A stretch of 64,000 nucleotides of DNA from Pseudonocardia abyssalis (GTDB lineage: Bacteria > Actinomycetota > Actinomycetes > Mycobacteriales > Pseudonocardiaceae): positions 558,001 to 622,000 of the forward strand of contig NZ_JADQDK010000001.1 in assembly GCF_019263705.2 (NCBI RefSeq). The letters are read 5' to 3'. The notes beneath the pieces were generated by a model. That model ran no database searches. It was not told where the DNA came from and saw only the letters and a list, made by a program, of their open reading frames with translations. This document shows, piece by piece, positions 16,681 to 24,699 of this stretch. Each line of letters begins with the position of its first letter. Position 1 is the first letter of the stretch. The translations under genes were made by a program, and so were the position numbers.

Positions 16681-17976
16681 TCACGGGGTCAGACCCGTGC
16701 GGGTCGCGAGCCAGGGCAGGGACGTCTCCAGGCCGGGCGCCCACACCCGCCAGTCGTGCCCACCGGGCAGCTCCCGATACTCGATCTGCATCCCGGCCCG
16801 GCGCGCGGCGTCGGCGACCTGCTGGGCCTGGGGACGGAAGAGGCTGTCGCCGCTGCCCACCACGACCGTGCCGGCGCTGCCGGGATAGCTGCGGGCCGCC
16901 AGCAGCTCCAGCGGGTTCACCGAGGCGAAAGCCGCGGCGTCACCGCCGAACGCGGCGGCCACCGTCCGGGCCCGGTCACCCAGCGTGGGTTCAGACTGAC
17001 CGGACACGTCGACGAAGGTGGGGAAGGTCTGTGGGGCGTTCACCGCCAGCTGCAGGGCGCAGGTACCGCCCGCGGACAGCCCGCCCACGGCCCAGGACGC
17101 CGGGTCGGGATCGACCTGCAGGGTCGCGCGGACCCAGGCCGGCACGTCGACGGTCAGGTAGGTCTGCACCGCGCCGAGCCGGGAGTCCAGACACAGCGTG
17201 TTGGTGAACGGGGCCCCGAGCCAGTCGGGCATGACGACGACTGGGGCGAGCCCGCCGTGCGAGGCGGCGAAGCGGTCCATCATCGCGGACAGCCCACCCC
17301 CGTCGAGCCAGTCGCGCGGGGAGCCTGGCTGGCCGCTGAGCAGGACCAGTACCGGGAGCTGCGCACGTGGCACGGTCAGGTGCGCGGGAGGCAGGTAGAC
17401 CCACGCCGGTCGCGCCGCGAAACCCGACACCGGCGCCGGGATCGCCACTTCCGACACCGTGCCGGCGGAGGGCATCCCGGGCGGCGGCTGCCACACCTGC
17501 GACAGCGGGCGCCCCGGTTGACGGGCGACGACGTCCGCGGCGCCGGTCGAGACCTGGGCGAAGTCGACCTGGTTGGCGGGCGGCAACCCCAGGGCGGCGC
17601 CGACGGTGGGGAACTGGCCGAAGTGGGTGTTCACGGCGTTACCCGCGGCGGCGAGCACCAGCACCGCGGCCACAGCTGCGCCGGTCCGGCGCGTCCAGCC
17701 GGGGCGCCGGGCCGCCGCCGCGGCGAGACCGACCGCGAGCAGCACGGCCCCGAGGGACCACCAGACCACGATCGGCAGGGGATCGGGGAACGGTTGCAGC
17801 ACGGACACCGCGACCCATCCGATCGCGACGAGGCCCGCGGTGCCGGCCACCACCAGTGGCAGGACCCGGGTGAACCAGCCCCGGTCCCCGCCCAGCAGCA
17901 GCAACGCCAGCAGGGCGGCCGCACCGGCCAGCGACAGCGCGACCGGTAGTGCGCCGTCCACGAGCGACCAGTCCAC
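16681..17976 (-). CDS. membrane-anchored alpha/beta-hydrolase (esterase D/mycolyltransferase-like)
   Basis: This 431-residue protein starts at GTG 17976 behind GGGGGGAGG. Four N-terminal helices (about 1-115) are followed by a periplasmic alpha/beta-hydrolase domain with nucleophile elbow GGLSAGG, acid near VVGSGDSLF and His in LPGGHDW. The layout matches actinobacterial esterases next to lysyl-phosphatidylglycerol synthase genes. Its role may be hydrolysis of the aminoacyl lipid or of cell-wall esters. It precedes the MprF-like gene by 32 bp. Confidence 0.75.
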   Translation of the reverse strand: MDWSLVDGALPVALSLAGAAALLALLLLGGDRGWFTRVLPLVVAGTAGLVAIGWVAVSVLQPFPDPLPIVVWWSLGAVLLAVGLAAAAARRPGWTRRTGAAVAAVLVLAAAGNAVNTHFGQFPTVGAALGLPPANQVDFAQVSTGAADVVARQPGRPLSQVWQPPPGMPSAGTVSEVAIPAPVSGFAARPAWVYLPPAHLTVPRAQLPVLVLLSGQPGSPRDWLDGGGLSAMMDRFAASHGGLAPVVVMPDWLGAPFTNTLCLDSRLGAVQTYLTVDVPAWVRATLQVDPDPASWAVGGLSAGGTCALQLAVNAPQTFPTFVDVSGQSEPTLGDRARTVAAAFGGDAAAFASVNPLELLAARSYPGSAGTVVVGSGDSLFRPQAQQVADAARRAGMQIEYRELPGGHDWRVWAPGLETSLPWLATRTGLTP

Positions 17977-18118
17977 GGCCCTCCCCCCAGCGCGTCGTCC
18001 CGGTGCGCATCCTGCCCTGCTGCCTCCCGGATGGCTGCCCCGGAGCGTCCGCGGAGGATCCCGTGGTGGGACCCTCCGCCGCAACGCTCGGGTCGTCGTA
18101 CCGGACGCGGTCCCGCGC

Positions 18119-18439
18119 TCAGCCTTCCCAGGTCGAGATCAGCACCGCGAACGGCGCGTCGCACTCGTAGTCGATCTCGACCTGGTAGGCGCCCTCCTGG
18201 ATCTCCCAGGCGTGGTCCTCGCCCGCGTCGAGCTTGCCGGGTTCGTACTCGGCGTGGCTCGTCCCGTGACAGGCCAGCCGCAGGACGGTGACCGGCTCGG
18301 CGTGCACGGCGATCCGCACCCAGGCCGCGCTGTCGCGGGGAAGCAGTGCGGAGGCGCCGACCGGGTCCAGGGGAAGCGCGATCGATCCCCGGCCGTTGGG
18401 TCCCGGACCGGGTTGGATGATCCACGGGATGAATGCCAT
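18119..18439 (-). CDS. conserved-looking hypothetical protein
   Basis: This 106-residue protein starts at ATG 18439 behind AGGAGAAG. It is soluble and acidic, with no signal peptide. MAFIPWIIQPGPGPNGRGS at the start, EIQEGAYQVEIDYECDAPFAV near the end. The alternating hydrophobic pattern suggests a beta sandwich. A PhoP-type direct repeat lies 75 bp upstream. Function not recognised. Confidence 0.65.
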   Translation of the reverse strand: MAFIPWIIQPGPGPNGRGSIALPLDPVGASALLPRDSAAWVRIAVHAEPVTVLRLACHGTSHAEYEPGKLDAGEDHAWEIQEGAYQVEIDYECDAPFAVLISTWEG

Positions 18440-18513
18440 GTCGCTTCTCCTTCGCAGACGGCGGACGGTCGTGGGTGATCGCCCGATTGCGTGTCCCACC
18501 GTCGTGCGCGCCC

Positions 18514-18531
18514 GCTGTGCGGACGCTGAAC
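18514..18531 (-). promoter_or_regulatory. PhoP-type direct-repeat box
   Basis: Reads GTTCAGCGTCCGCACAGC on the minus strand: two CAGC-ending heptamers separated by GTCC, an 11-bp period. Upstream of the minus-strand gene at 18439 and between it and the plus-strand small membrane gene. Confidence 0.55.
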
Positions 18532-18625
18532 CCCTCCCGGGGGCGTCGCCGCCGCGCCGCTCAGCGCCTCCACAGCGACCGTCCGGAGGATCGGGTCGTG
18601 TCGATGCGCGAATCGAGGGGGAGCA

Positions 18626-18880
18626 ATGGCCTGGTGGGTTGTGGCACTGCTGGTGTGGCCGGTCGCCGCGGTCGCCGTCGCGCTGATCCTGGGGCGGATC
18701 CTGCGGCCGTTCGAGCCCGGCCCCGGCGGGCCGTCGCCGCGGCGGCGGTCTCCCGGCTGCGGCGGTCGAGGCAATTCTGAGTCGGCGTTCTCAGCGTCCG
18801 CACAGCGTCGGGTCGAGAAGGTGATCCGGTCGGTCCGAGTCGGGCCGGCCACCCACCCAGGAAGGACGTCATCTCGATGA
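18626..18880 (+). CDS. small single-helix membrane protein (tail doubtful)
   Basis: ATG 18626 follows GGGGGAGCA. The first 30 residues are a membrane helix (WWVVALLVWPVAAVAVALIL) and have normal codon bias; after about residue 40 the sequence is Ser/Arg-rich and passes over a predicted PhoP-type box. The frame ends by a 4-bp ATGA overlap with the PepSY gene. Either the frame has shifted near its end or the operator is embedded in the gene. No family was recognised. Confidence 0.45.
   Translation: MAWWVVALLVWPVAAVAVALILGRILRPFEPGPGGPSPRRRSPGCGGRGNSESAFSASAQRRVEKVIRSVRVGPATHPGRTSSR
18789..18806 (+). promoter_or_regulatory. PhoP-type direct-repeat box
   Basis: TCTCAGCGTCCGCACAGC: heptamers TCTCAGC and GCACAGC with a 4-base spacer, 70 bp upstream of the PepSY gene. 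The closest match in this window to the mycobacterial TCACAGC-N4-TCACAGC arrangement together with the 41933 copy. Confidence 0.6.
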
Positions 18881-19416
18881 CAGCGCGAACGACAACGAGG
18901 GCCCGAATCGTCCGGACGGCCGTGGTGACGGCGGCGGGAGCGGCCCTGCTCGGCGGGGGCACCGCCGTGGCGCTCGCCCAGACCGGTGAGCCCACGCCGC
19001 CCGCCACGTCGTCCGAGGGCTCCGAGGAGAACGGCGGCAAGGACGACGAAGGACCATCGGTCGCGGGCAGCATCACCGTGCCCGAGCAGGCGGGCGAGCA
19101 GGACGAGGCCGCCGAGCAGCAGGCGCTCGCCGGGCTGGCGACGGTGACCCCGGAGGAGGCGGTGCGGGCGGCCACCACCGCCGAGCCCGGCACCGCAGGC
19201 CCGGCCGAGTTGGGCGACGAGAACGGCTCACTCATCTACGAGGTCACCGTGACCCGGGCCGACGGGTCCGTCGTGGAAGTCAAGATCGACGCGGGCAACG
19301 CCGCGGTGCTGGCGACCGAGCCGGAGGACGGCGGCGCCGAGTCCGACGAGGCCGCCGAGAGCGGGGAGCAGCAGCCGGAGACCGACAGCGCAGGTGCGGT
19401 GGCACCGCCCCGCTGA
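18877..19416 (+). CDS. secreted PepSY-domain protein
   Basis: This 179-residue protein has a signal peptide (about 1-34, cleavage near ALAQTGE), an acidic linker (about 35-75) and one PepSY-like domain (about 85-150: LATVTPEEAVRAATTAE, LIYEVTVTRADGSVVEVKID). An acidic tail follows. PepSY domains are periplasmic and often inhibit proteases or sense the envelope. It is preceded by a PhoP-type box and closed by a strong hairpin, so it is probably expressed on its own. Confidence 0.75.
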   Translation: MTARTTTRARIVRTAVVTAAGAALLGGGTAVALAQTGEPTPPATSSEGSEENGGKDDEGPSVAGSITVPEQAGEQDEAAEQQALAGLATVTPEEAVRAATTAEPGTAGPAELGDENGSLIYEVTVTRADGSVVEVKIDAGNAAVLATEPEDGGAESDEAAESGEQQPETDSAGAVAPPR

Positions 19417-19441
19417 GCTTCGAGCGACTGTTCCCGTCGCA

Positions 19442-19482
19442 GGCCCGCCGACGCCGCAACCCCTCCGTGGCGTCGGCGGGCC
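19442..19482 (+). terminator. hairpin terminator
   Basis: Perfect 14-bp arms (19442-19455 with 19469-19482) and a 13-base loop, 25 bp after the PepSY stop codon. Confidence 0.75.
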
Positions 19483-19535
19483 CTGGCCTACGTGTGCCCG
19501 GATGCCAGTATGCACCGCGTCGGTAGGAGGCACCC

Positions 19536-20143
19536 GTGGTGAACGTGCTCAAGCGCTGGGTCGTCGGACCGCCGGTCAGTTCTGGACGGCTCGGCGAGTC
19601 CCGGTTGTCCAAGCGCATCGCGCTGCCGGTGTTCTGCAGCGACCCGATCTCGTCGGTGGCCTACGCCACCGAGCAGATCGTGCTGGTGCTGGCCGCGGGC
19701 GGGCTGGCCTACCTGTCGCTGTCCGCGCCGGTCGCCGCCGCGGTGGCGGTGCTGCTCGGCCCGACACCCTGGAGGCGGTCAGCGCTGCCGCCGAGCCCGC
19801 GGAAGGCGAACGGTTGCGCGCGGAGTGGCAGCGCCGCGACCTGCGGACCCCGCTGCGTCTGCTCGACGCTCCCTATCGGGACGTCGGCGACCGGTTGCTA
19901 CACCACATCGCCGGACTGGGCGGCGGATCCGAGCGGGCGGTCATCACGGTCTTTGTCCCCGAGTACGTCGTGGCGCGGTGGTGGCAGAACGTGCTGCACA
20001 ACCAGACCGCCCTACGGCTCAAGGCGCGCTTGCTGCAGCAGCCCGGCGTGGTCGTGGTGAACGTCCCGTTCCACCTCGGCCGCCGCGAGCGGGGCTGGCT
20101 GGCGGGCGACCCCGAGGTCGCGGCCCCGGGCCCACCCGCATGA
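19536..20143 (+). pseudogene. APC-family permease with large internal deletion
   Basis: The first 75 codons (GTG 19536, VLKRWVVGPPVSSGRL, SKRIALPVFCSDPISS) are the N-terminus of the 650-residue actinobacterial APC permease family, which has about 12 helices. At about 19757-19765 the frame jumps: the family's cytosolic C-terminal domain (DTLEAVSAAAEPAEGERL, VFVPEYVVARWWQN, LLQQPGVVVVNVPFHL) continues in another frame to 20143. About 450 residues, including nearly all membrane helices, are gone. The relic stops by a 4-bp overlap with the next gene. No transport function can remain. Confidence 0.75.
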
Positions 20144-21678
20144 CCCGACCCATCCGGTGGGCCGCCGCCGCGATGGTCGTGGCGGTCGGGCTGGCCGCAG
20201 TGATCGTCGGCGCCCGGTCGGTCGACCAGGCGGACCGGTTCGGCGGCCAGCAGCTGGCGTGGGGTAGCTGTGCCGCGTTCACCGCCGCGGCCGTCGACGT
20301 CCGCCCGCCGGCCGGCCCCGACGCGCAGTGCGCCTACCTGCGGGTCCCGCTCGACCACGCCGCCCCGGACGGTCCCGAGGCGCGGATCGGGGTTCTCCGG
20401 GTGCCCGCCTCCGACCCCGGGTCCCGGATCGGGTCACTGGTGCTCAACCCGGGTGGGCCGGGCCTGCCCGGGATCGCGGCCGCGGCGGACCTCGCCGTCG
20501 CGGCCCCGGCCTCCGAGCTCGCGCGCCGCTTCGACATCGTCGGTTTCGACCCGAGGGGCATCGGGTCGAGCCGACCGGCGGTGCGCTGCCAGCCCGACCG
20601 GGTGCGCGACGCGGAGCGGGCCGCCGACCGGGCCGCCGATACCTCCCCGGCGGGCGTCGCCCGGTTCGAGGCGCAGCAACGCGCCGACAACGCCGCCTGT
20701 GTGGCCTCGACCGGCACCGACGTACTGGCCCACATCGGCAGCCGCGACGTGGCCCGCGACCTCGACATCCTCCGCTCGGCACTGGGCGACGAGAAGCTGA
20801 CCTACCTCGGCGACTCCTACGGCACCCGGCTCGGCACCGCCTACGCCGAGCAGTTCCCCGACCGGGTCCGGGCGATGATCCTCGACGGAGCGATCGACCC
20901 CGGCCAGAGCGCCGCTGACCGGGCCGTCGCCCAAGCCGCCCAGATCCAGGCCGGATTCGACGCCTACGCCGCCGACTGCGCGCCACGGCCCGGTTGCCCC
21001 GTGGGCAGGGACCCGGTCCTGGCGGTGCCGGTGTTCCAGGCCCTGCTCCGGCCCTTGCTGGACCACCCGCTTCCGACCGCCGATAGCCGCGCGCTGACCT
21101 TCGGTGACGCGGCCACCGGCGTCGGGGACGCCGTCGTGGACCCGGCCCGCTGGCCGGACCTCACCGACGGTCTGCGCGAGATCGCGTCCGGGACGGGGGA
21201 TCTGCTGATGCAGCAGGCGGACGTCGTCGCCGGCCGTGCCCCGGACGGCACCTACGATCCCGACGTCGATGCCGGGCAGGCGGTCCTGTGCGTCGACGAC
21301 CCGCCGACGACCGACCCGGCGGCGGCGCGGGCGCTCGACGCCCGGATCCGGGCCGCGGCGCCGATCCTCGACAACGGCCGCGGCCCGTCGCCGGCGCGCG
21401 ACCGGTGCGGGCTGTGGCCGGTGCCGCCGACCGGAGGACCGCACCGCCCGGTCGTCCCCGGCCTGCCCAGGGTGCTGGTCGTCTCGACCGTCGGCGACCC
21501 GATCACGCCCTACCCGGCCGGCGTGGCCCTGGCGGGGGCGCTGGACGCCCGACTCCTCACCTACGAGGGCGCCCAGCACACCGTGTCCCTGCAGGGCGTC
21601 GACTGCGTGGACCGGATCGGCACCGCCTACCTGATCTCGCTCGGGCTGCCCGCGGACGGAATCGCCTGCCCGGCCTGA
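20140..21678 (+). CDS. secreted alpha/beta-hydrolase, tripeptidyl-aminopeptidase-like
   Basis: This 512-residue protein starts at ATG 20140 (ATGA overlap with the permease relic). The signal helix is at about 5-25. The hydrolase fold shows oxyanion LNPGGPG, nucleophile LGDSYGT, acid near STVGDPITP and a terminal His in GAQHTVSL, with a TAP-type C-terminal region. This matches Streptomyces SlpD/E and mycobacterial CaeA-like exported proteases that release tripeptides or act on cell-surface proteins. Even-numbered Cys residues suggest disulfides. It probably lost its original upstream partner when the permease was deleted. Confidence 0.8.
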   Translation: MTRPIRWAAAAMVVAVGLAAVIVGARSVDQADRFGGQQLAWGSCAAFTAAAVDVRPPAGPDAQCAYLRVPLDHAAPDGPEARIGVLRVPASDPGSRIGSLVLNPGGPGLPGIAAAADLAVAAPASELARRFDIVGFDPRGIGSSRPAVRCQPDRVRDAERAADRAADTSPAGVARFEAQQRADNAACVASTGTDVLAHIGSRDVARDLDILRSALGDEKLTYLGDSYGTRLGTAYAEQFPDRVRAMILDGAIDPGQSAADRAVAQAAQIQAGFDAYAADCAPRPGCPVGRDPVLAVPVFQALLRPLLDHPLPTADSRALTFGDAATGVGDAVVDPARWPDLTDGLREIASGTGDLLMQQADVVAGRAPDGTYDPDVDAGQAVLCVDDPPTTDPAAARALDARIRAAAPILDNGRGPSPARDRCGLWPVPPTGGPHRPVVPGLPRVLVVSTVGDPITPYPAGVALAGALDARLLTYEGAQHTVSLQGVDCVDRIGTAYLISLGLPADGIACPA

Positions 21679-21699
21679 ACCCGTGGCAGGCTGGCCTCC

Positions 21700-22404
21700 G
21701 TGCAGGTACTGCTGGTGGAGGACGAGACCGCGCTCGCCGAGACGATCCGGGAGGGGCTGGCCGAGGAGGGGCACAGCGTGCGGGTGGCCCACGACGGCCC
21801 GTCCGGTCTGGCCGCCGCGCTCGGAGCCGACCACGACGTGATCATCCTGGACATCATGCTGCCCGGGCTGTCGGGTTACCGCGTGCTGCAGGCGCTGCGC
21901 GCGCGCCGGGTGTGGACCCCGGTGCTGATGCTGACGGCCAAGGACGGCGAGTACGACGAGGCCGACGCGTTCGATCTCGGCGCCGACGACTACCTGACCA
22001 AGCCGTTCTCGTTCGTCGTGCTGCTGGCCCGGCTCCGGGCGTTGCTGCGCCGTGGCGCGGCACCGCGGCCCGCGGTGCTGGTGGTGGGGGAGCTGACGTT
22101 GGACCCGTCCGAACACCGGGTGGAACGGGCGGGGGAGCGGGTTGTGCTGACCCCGCGGGAGTTCGGGGTGCTGGAGTTCCTGATGCGCAACGTGGGCCGT
22201 GCGGTCACCAAGACCGAGGTCCTGCGCGCGGTGTGGGACCCGCACTACGAGGGTGACGTCAATGTCGTCGAGGTATATGTCGGCTACCTGCGCCGCAAGC
22301 TCGACATCCCGTTCGGTGCCGACAGCATCGAGACCCTGCGCGGGGTCGGTTACCGGATGCGCACCGGCGACGATGTCACGTCCGGTGGGAAGAGCCCGTC
22401 CTGA
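21700..22404 (+). CDS. OmpR/PhoB-family response regulator
   Basis: This 234-residue protein has a receiver (Asp51 in IILDIML, Lys in LTKPFS) and a winged helix (about 125-222, ending in TLRGVGYRM). The start is GTG 21700. It is convergent with the second AsnB gene and the two overlap by 55 bp. The likely partner kinase is at 24700-26097 on the other strand, with AsnB between them. It is one candidate for the regulator of the PhoP-type boxes that surround it (24482, 26148); this is inference from location. Confidence 0.9.
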   Translation: MQVLLVEDETALAETIREGLAEEGHSVRVAHDGPSGLAAALGADHDVIILDIMLPGLSGYRVLQALRARRVWTPVLMLTAKDGEYDEADAFDLGADDYLTKPFSFVVLLARLRALLRRGAAPRPAVLVVGELTLDPSEHRVERAGERVVLTPREFGVLEFLMRNVGRAVTKTEVLRAVWDPHYEGDVNVVEVYVGYLRRKLDIPFGADSIETLRGVGYRMRTGDDVTSGGKSPS

Positions 22405-24323
22405 GCCGACGGCCGGTGCCCGAGCGACACCGGCTCGGGCACCGAGGGCCGAATCCGGTCCTCGACGAAGATCCCGTGCCAGAGCAGGAACACCAGCACC
22501 GCCCAGAGACGGCGGCTGTGGTCGAGCGGGCCCGCCCGGTGGGTGTCGAGCATCCGGGTCACGGCGGTCAGGTCGATCAGGTGTCCGGCCCCCGAGTCGC
22601 CTACGACGCCCATCGCCCACTCGTACATCTCCGCGCGCAGCCAGTGCCGGATCGGCACCGGGAACCCGAGCTTGCGGCGATGCAGCACGTGTCGCGGAAC
22701 GATCCCCTGGAGCGCGCGGCGCAGCGCGTACTTGGTGGTACCACCGGCGAGCTTCTCCGAGGTCGGCAGGCCGCAGGCGACCGCGAACACCTCCGGGTCG
22801 AGGAACGGCACCCGCAGCTCCAGGGAGTTCGCCATCGTCATCTTGTCGGCCTTGACAAGGATGTCGCCGCGCAGCCAGGTGAACAGGTCGACGTGCTGCA
22901 TCCGGGCGACCGGATCCCAGCCGGCCGAGGCGCGGTAGTGCGGGCCAGTGACGTCGGTGTGCTGGCTGGCCGGATCGTGGTGGCGCAGGATCTCGGCGAG
23001 CTGGTCGGGCCGGAACACCCGTGCGTTGCCGTAGTAGCGCTGTTCCAGCGGTAGCGCGCCGCGGCGCAGCAGGTCCTTGCCGCGCATCCCGCCGGGCAGC
23101 CGCGCCGAGGCCCGCCCGAGCGCCGCTCGCACCGCGCCGGGCAGCCGTTCGAACGGCGCCAGCGACCGGGGTTCACCGTAGATCGTGTAGCCGCCGAACA
23201 GCTCGTCGGCCCCCTCACCGGACAGCACGACCTTCACGTGCCGGCTCGCCTCGCGGGAGACGAACCACAGTGGCACCAGCGCCGGGTCGGCCACCGGGTC
23301 GTCGAGGTACCACACGATCAGCGGCAGCGCCTCCATCATGTCCTGCGGTGTCACCGTCGTGACGACGTGGCGCACCCCGAGCGCGGCCGCGGTCTCCGCG
23401 GCCACGTCCACCTCGGAGTAGCCCGCCCGCTCGAACCCCGCGGTGAAGGTGATCAGATCCGGGTTGTGCGCGCGGGCCATCGCCACGATCGCCGTCGAGT
23501 CGATCCCGCCGGAAAGGAACGCCCCCACCGGGACGTCCGCGCGCAGGTGCGCGGCCACCGAGTCGCGCAGCACGTCGGCGAGCCGCCGGTGCACGGCCTG
23601 GCCCGAGCCGGTGCGGTCGTGGAACGCCGGACGGAAGTAGCGCTCCGGAACCGGTTCGCCACCCGGGCGCACGGTGAACCGGGTTCCCGACTCGATCCGG
23701 TGGATCGCGCGGTGCAGGGTCGCGGGCTCGGGCACGTACTGCAGGACGAGGTAGTGCTGCAGGGCCGTGGTGTCGAGCCCGGCCGCGTCGAGACCGAGCT
23801 CCGGAGCGAGCGCCAGCAGGCTCTTCTTCTCGCTGGCGAACGCGACGCCCGCCGGGCCCGCGGCCCAGAAGAGCGGCTTGATCCCGAACGGGTCCCGGGC
23901 CCCGAACAGCACCCGGTCCCGGCTGTCCCAAACGAGGAACGCGAACATGCCCCGCAACCGGTCCACCACCGCCGCACCCCAGTGGTGGTATGCCGCGACG
24001 ATCACCTCGGTGTCACCGGCCGTCGCGAACACCACCCCCTGCTCGACCAGCTCGGCGCGCAGCAGCGCGTAGTTGTAGATCTCGCCGTTGAACACGATCG
24101 AGTAGCGCTCCGGATCGTCGGGTGGGCCCCAGTGCAGCGGCTGGTGCGAGCCCTCCAGGTCGATGATCGAGAGCCGGCGGAAGGCCAGCACCACGTCGGG
24201 GTCGTGCCAGGTCCCGCCGTCGTCGGGCCCGCGGTGCGCGGCGCACTCCAGGGCGGAGGACGCCGCATCGGCCCGGTCCGGGGCGTCCCGGTCGGAGGTC
24301 AGCAGGCTCAGCAGCCCGCACAT
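22350..24323 (-). CDS. asnB: AsnB/LtsA-like glutamine-dependent amidotransferase, copy 2
   Basis: This 657-residue protein starts at ATG 24323, leaving catalytic Cys2 (MCGLLSLL). It has the same architecture as copy 1 at 11147-13075 and is very similar over its full length (HRGPDDGGTWHD, SGGIDSTAIVAMA, SGEGADELFGGY, ILVKADKMTMA). The last about 20 residues overlap the convergent response regulator gene. A PhoP-type box lies 159 bp upstream. Family members amidate meso-diaminopimelate or make asparagine; having two copies, one under a stress-type box, suggests a regulated and a constitutive isoform. Confidence 0.85.
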   Translation of the reverse strand: MCGLLSLLTSDRDAPDRADAASSALECAAHRGPDDGGTWHDPDVVLAFRRLSIIDLEGSHQPLHWGPPDDPERYSIVFNGEIYNYALLRAELVEQGVVFATAGDTEVIVAAYHHWGAAVVDRLRGMFAFLVWDSRDRVLFGARDPFGIKPLFWAAGPAGVAFASEKKSLLALAPELGLDAAGLDTTALQHYLVLQYVPEPATLHRAIHRIESGTRFTVRPGGEPVPERYFRPAFHDRTGSGQAVHRRLADVLRDSVAAHLRADVPVGAFLSGGIDSTAIVAMARAHNPDLITFTAGFERAGYSEVDVAAETAAALGVRHVVTTVTPQDMMEALPLIVWYLDDPVADPALVPLWFVSREASRHVKVVLSGEGADELFGGYTIYGEPRSLAPFERLPGAVRAALGRASARLPGGMRGKDLLRRGALPLEQRYYGNARVFRPDQLAEILRHHDPASQHTDVTGPHYRASAGWDPVARMQHVDLFTWLRGDILVKADKMTMANSLELRVPFLDPEVFAVACGLPTSEKLAGGTTKYALRRALQGIVPRHVLHRRKLGFPVPIRHWLRAEMYEWAMGVVGDSGAGHLIDLTAVTRMLDTHRAGPLDHSRRLWAVLVFLLWHGIFVEDRIRPSVPEPVSLGHRPSAQDGLFPPDVTSSPVRIR

Positions 24324-24699
24324 TGCGAACTCACTCCGACCAGGTCGGCCGCAGCGACGACCGCCGACGTGGAAGACGGGCTTGCCGGTGGCTGTCGCGG
24401 CGACGGCTGGGGCGTGCGTTCGTGGACCTGGCTCACGTTGCCTCCGTCGGGTTCGGCGTCCGCCCACCGTCTCTCCAGGTGGCTGTGCGGATGCTGAGCG
24501 CCGACCTCTGGCGCGGACCGTCGGCACCGCCGACACGAGAACGGGTTGCGTGATCCTGTATCTGATCGGGGCGCGTCGGCGAGCTGCCCGCCGAACGCAG
24601 CGCCCCCCTCGCGATCTACTGCGTGATCGGGGTGCGCATCATCGCGGCCCGGACCGCCGGCTGATCCGCCGTCGGCGCGACGACAACCTCACGTCGGTA
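24324..24699. other. intergenic region between kinase and asnB copy 2
   Basis: 376 bp without a supported gene. It holds the PhoP-type box at 24482-24499 and, further out, two imperfect copies of a TGATCGGGGYGCG motif (about 24565 and 24629). I see no RNA gene or convincing hairpin. Confidence 0.5.
24482..24499 (-). promoter_or_regulatory. PhoP-type direct-repeat box
   Basis: Minus strand reads GCTCAGCATCCGCACAGC (heptamer, ATCC, heptamer). It lies upstream of the minus-strand asnB copy 2, in the same orientation relative to its gene as the other copies. Confidence 0.55.
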
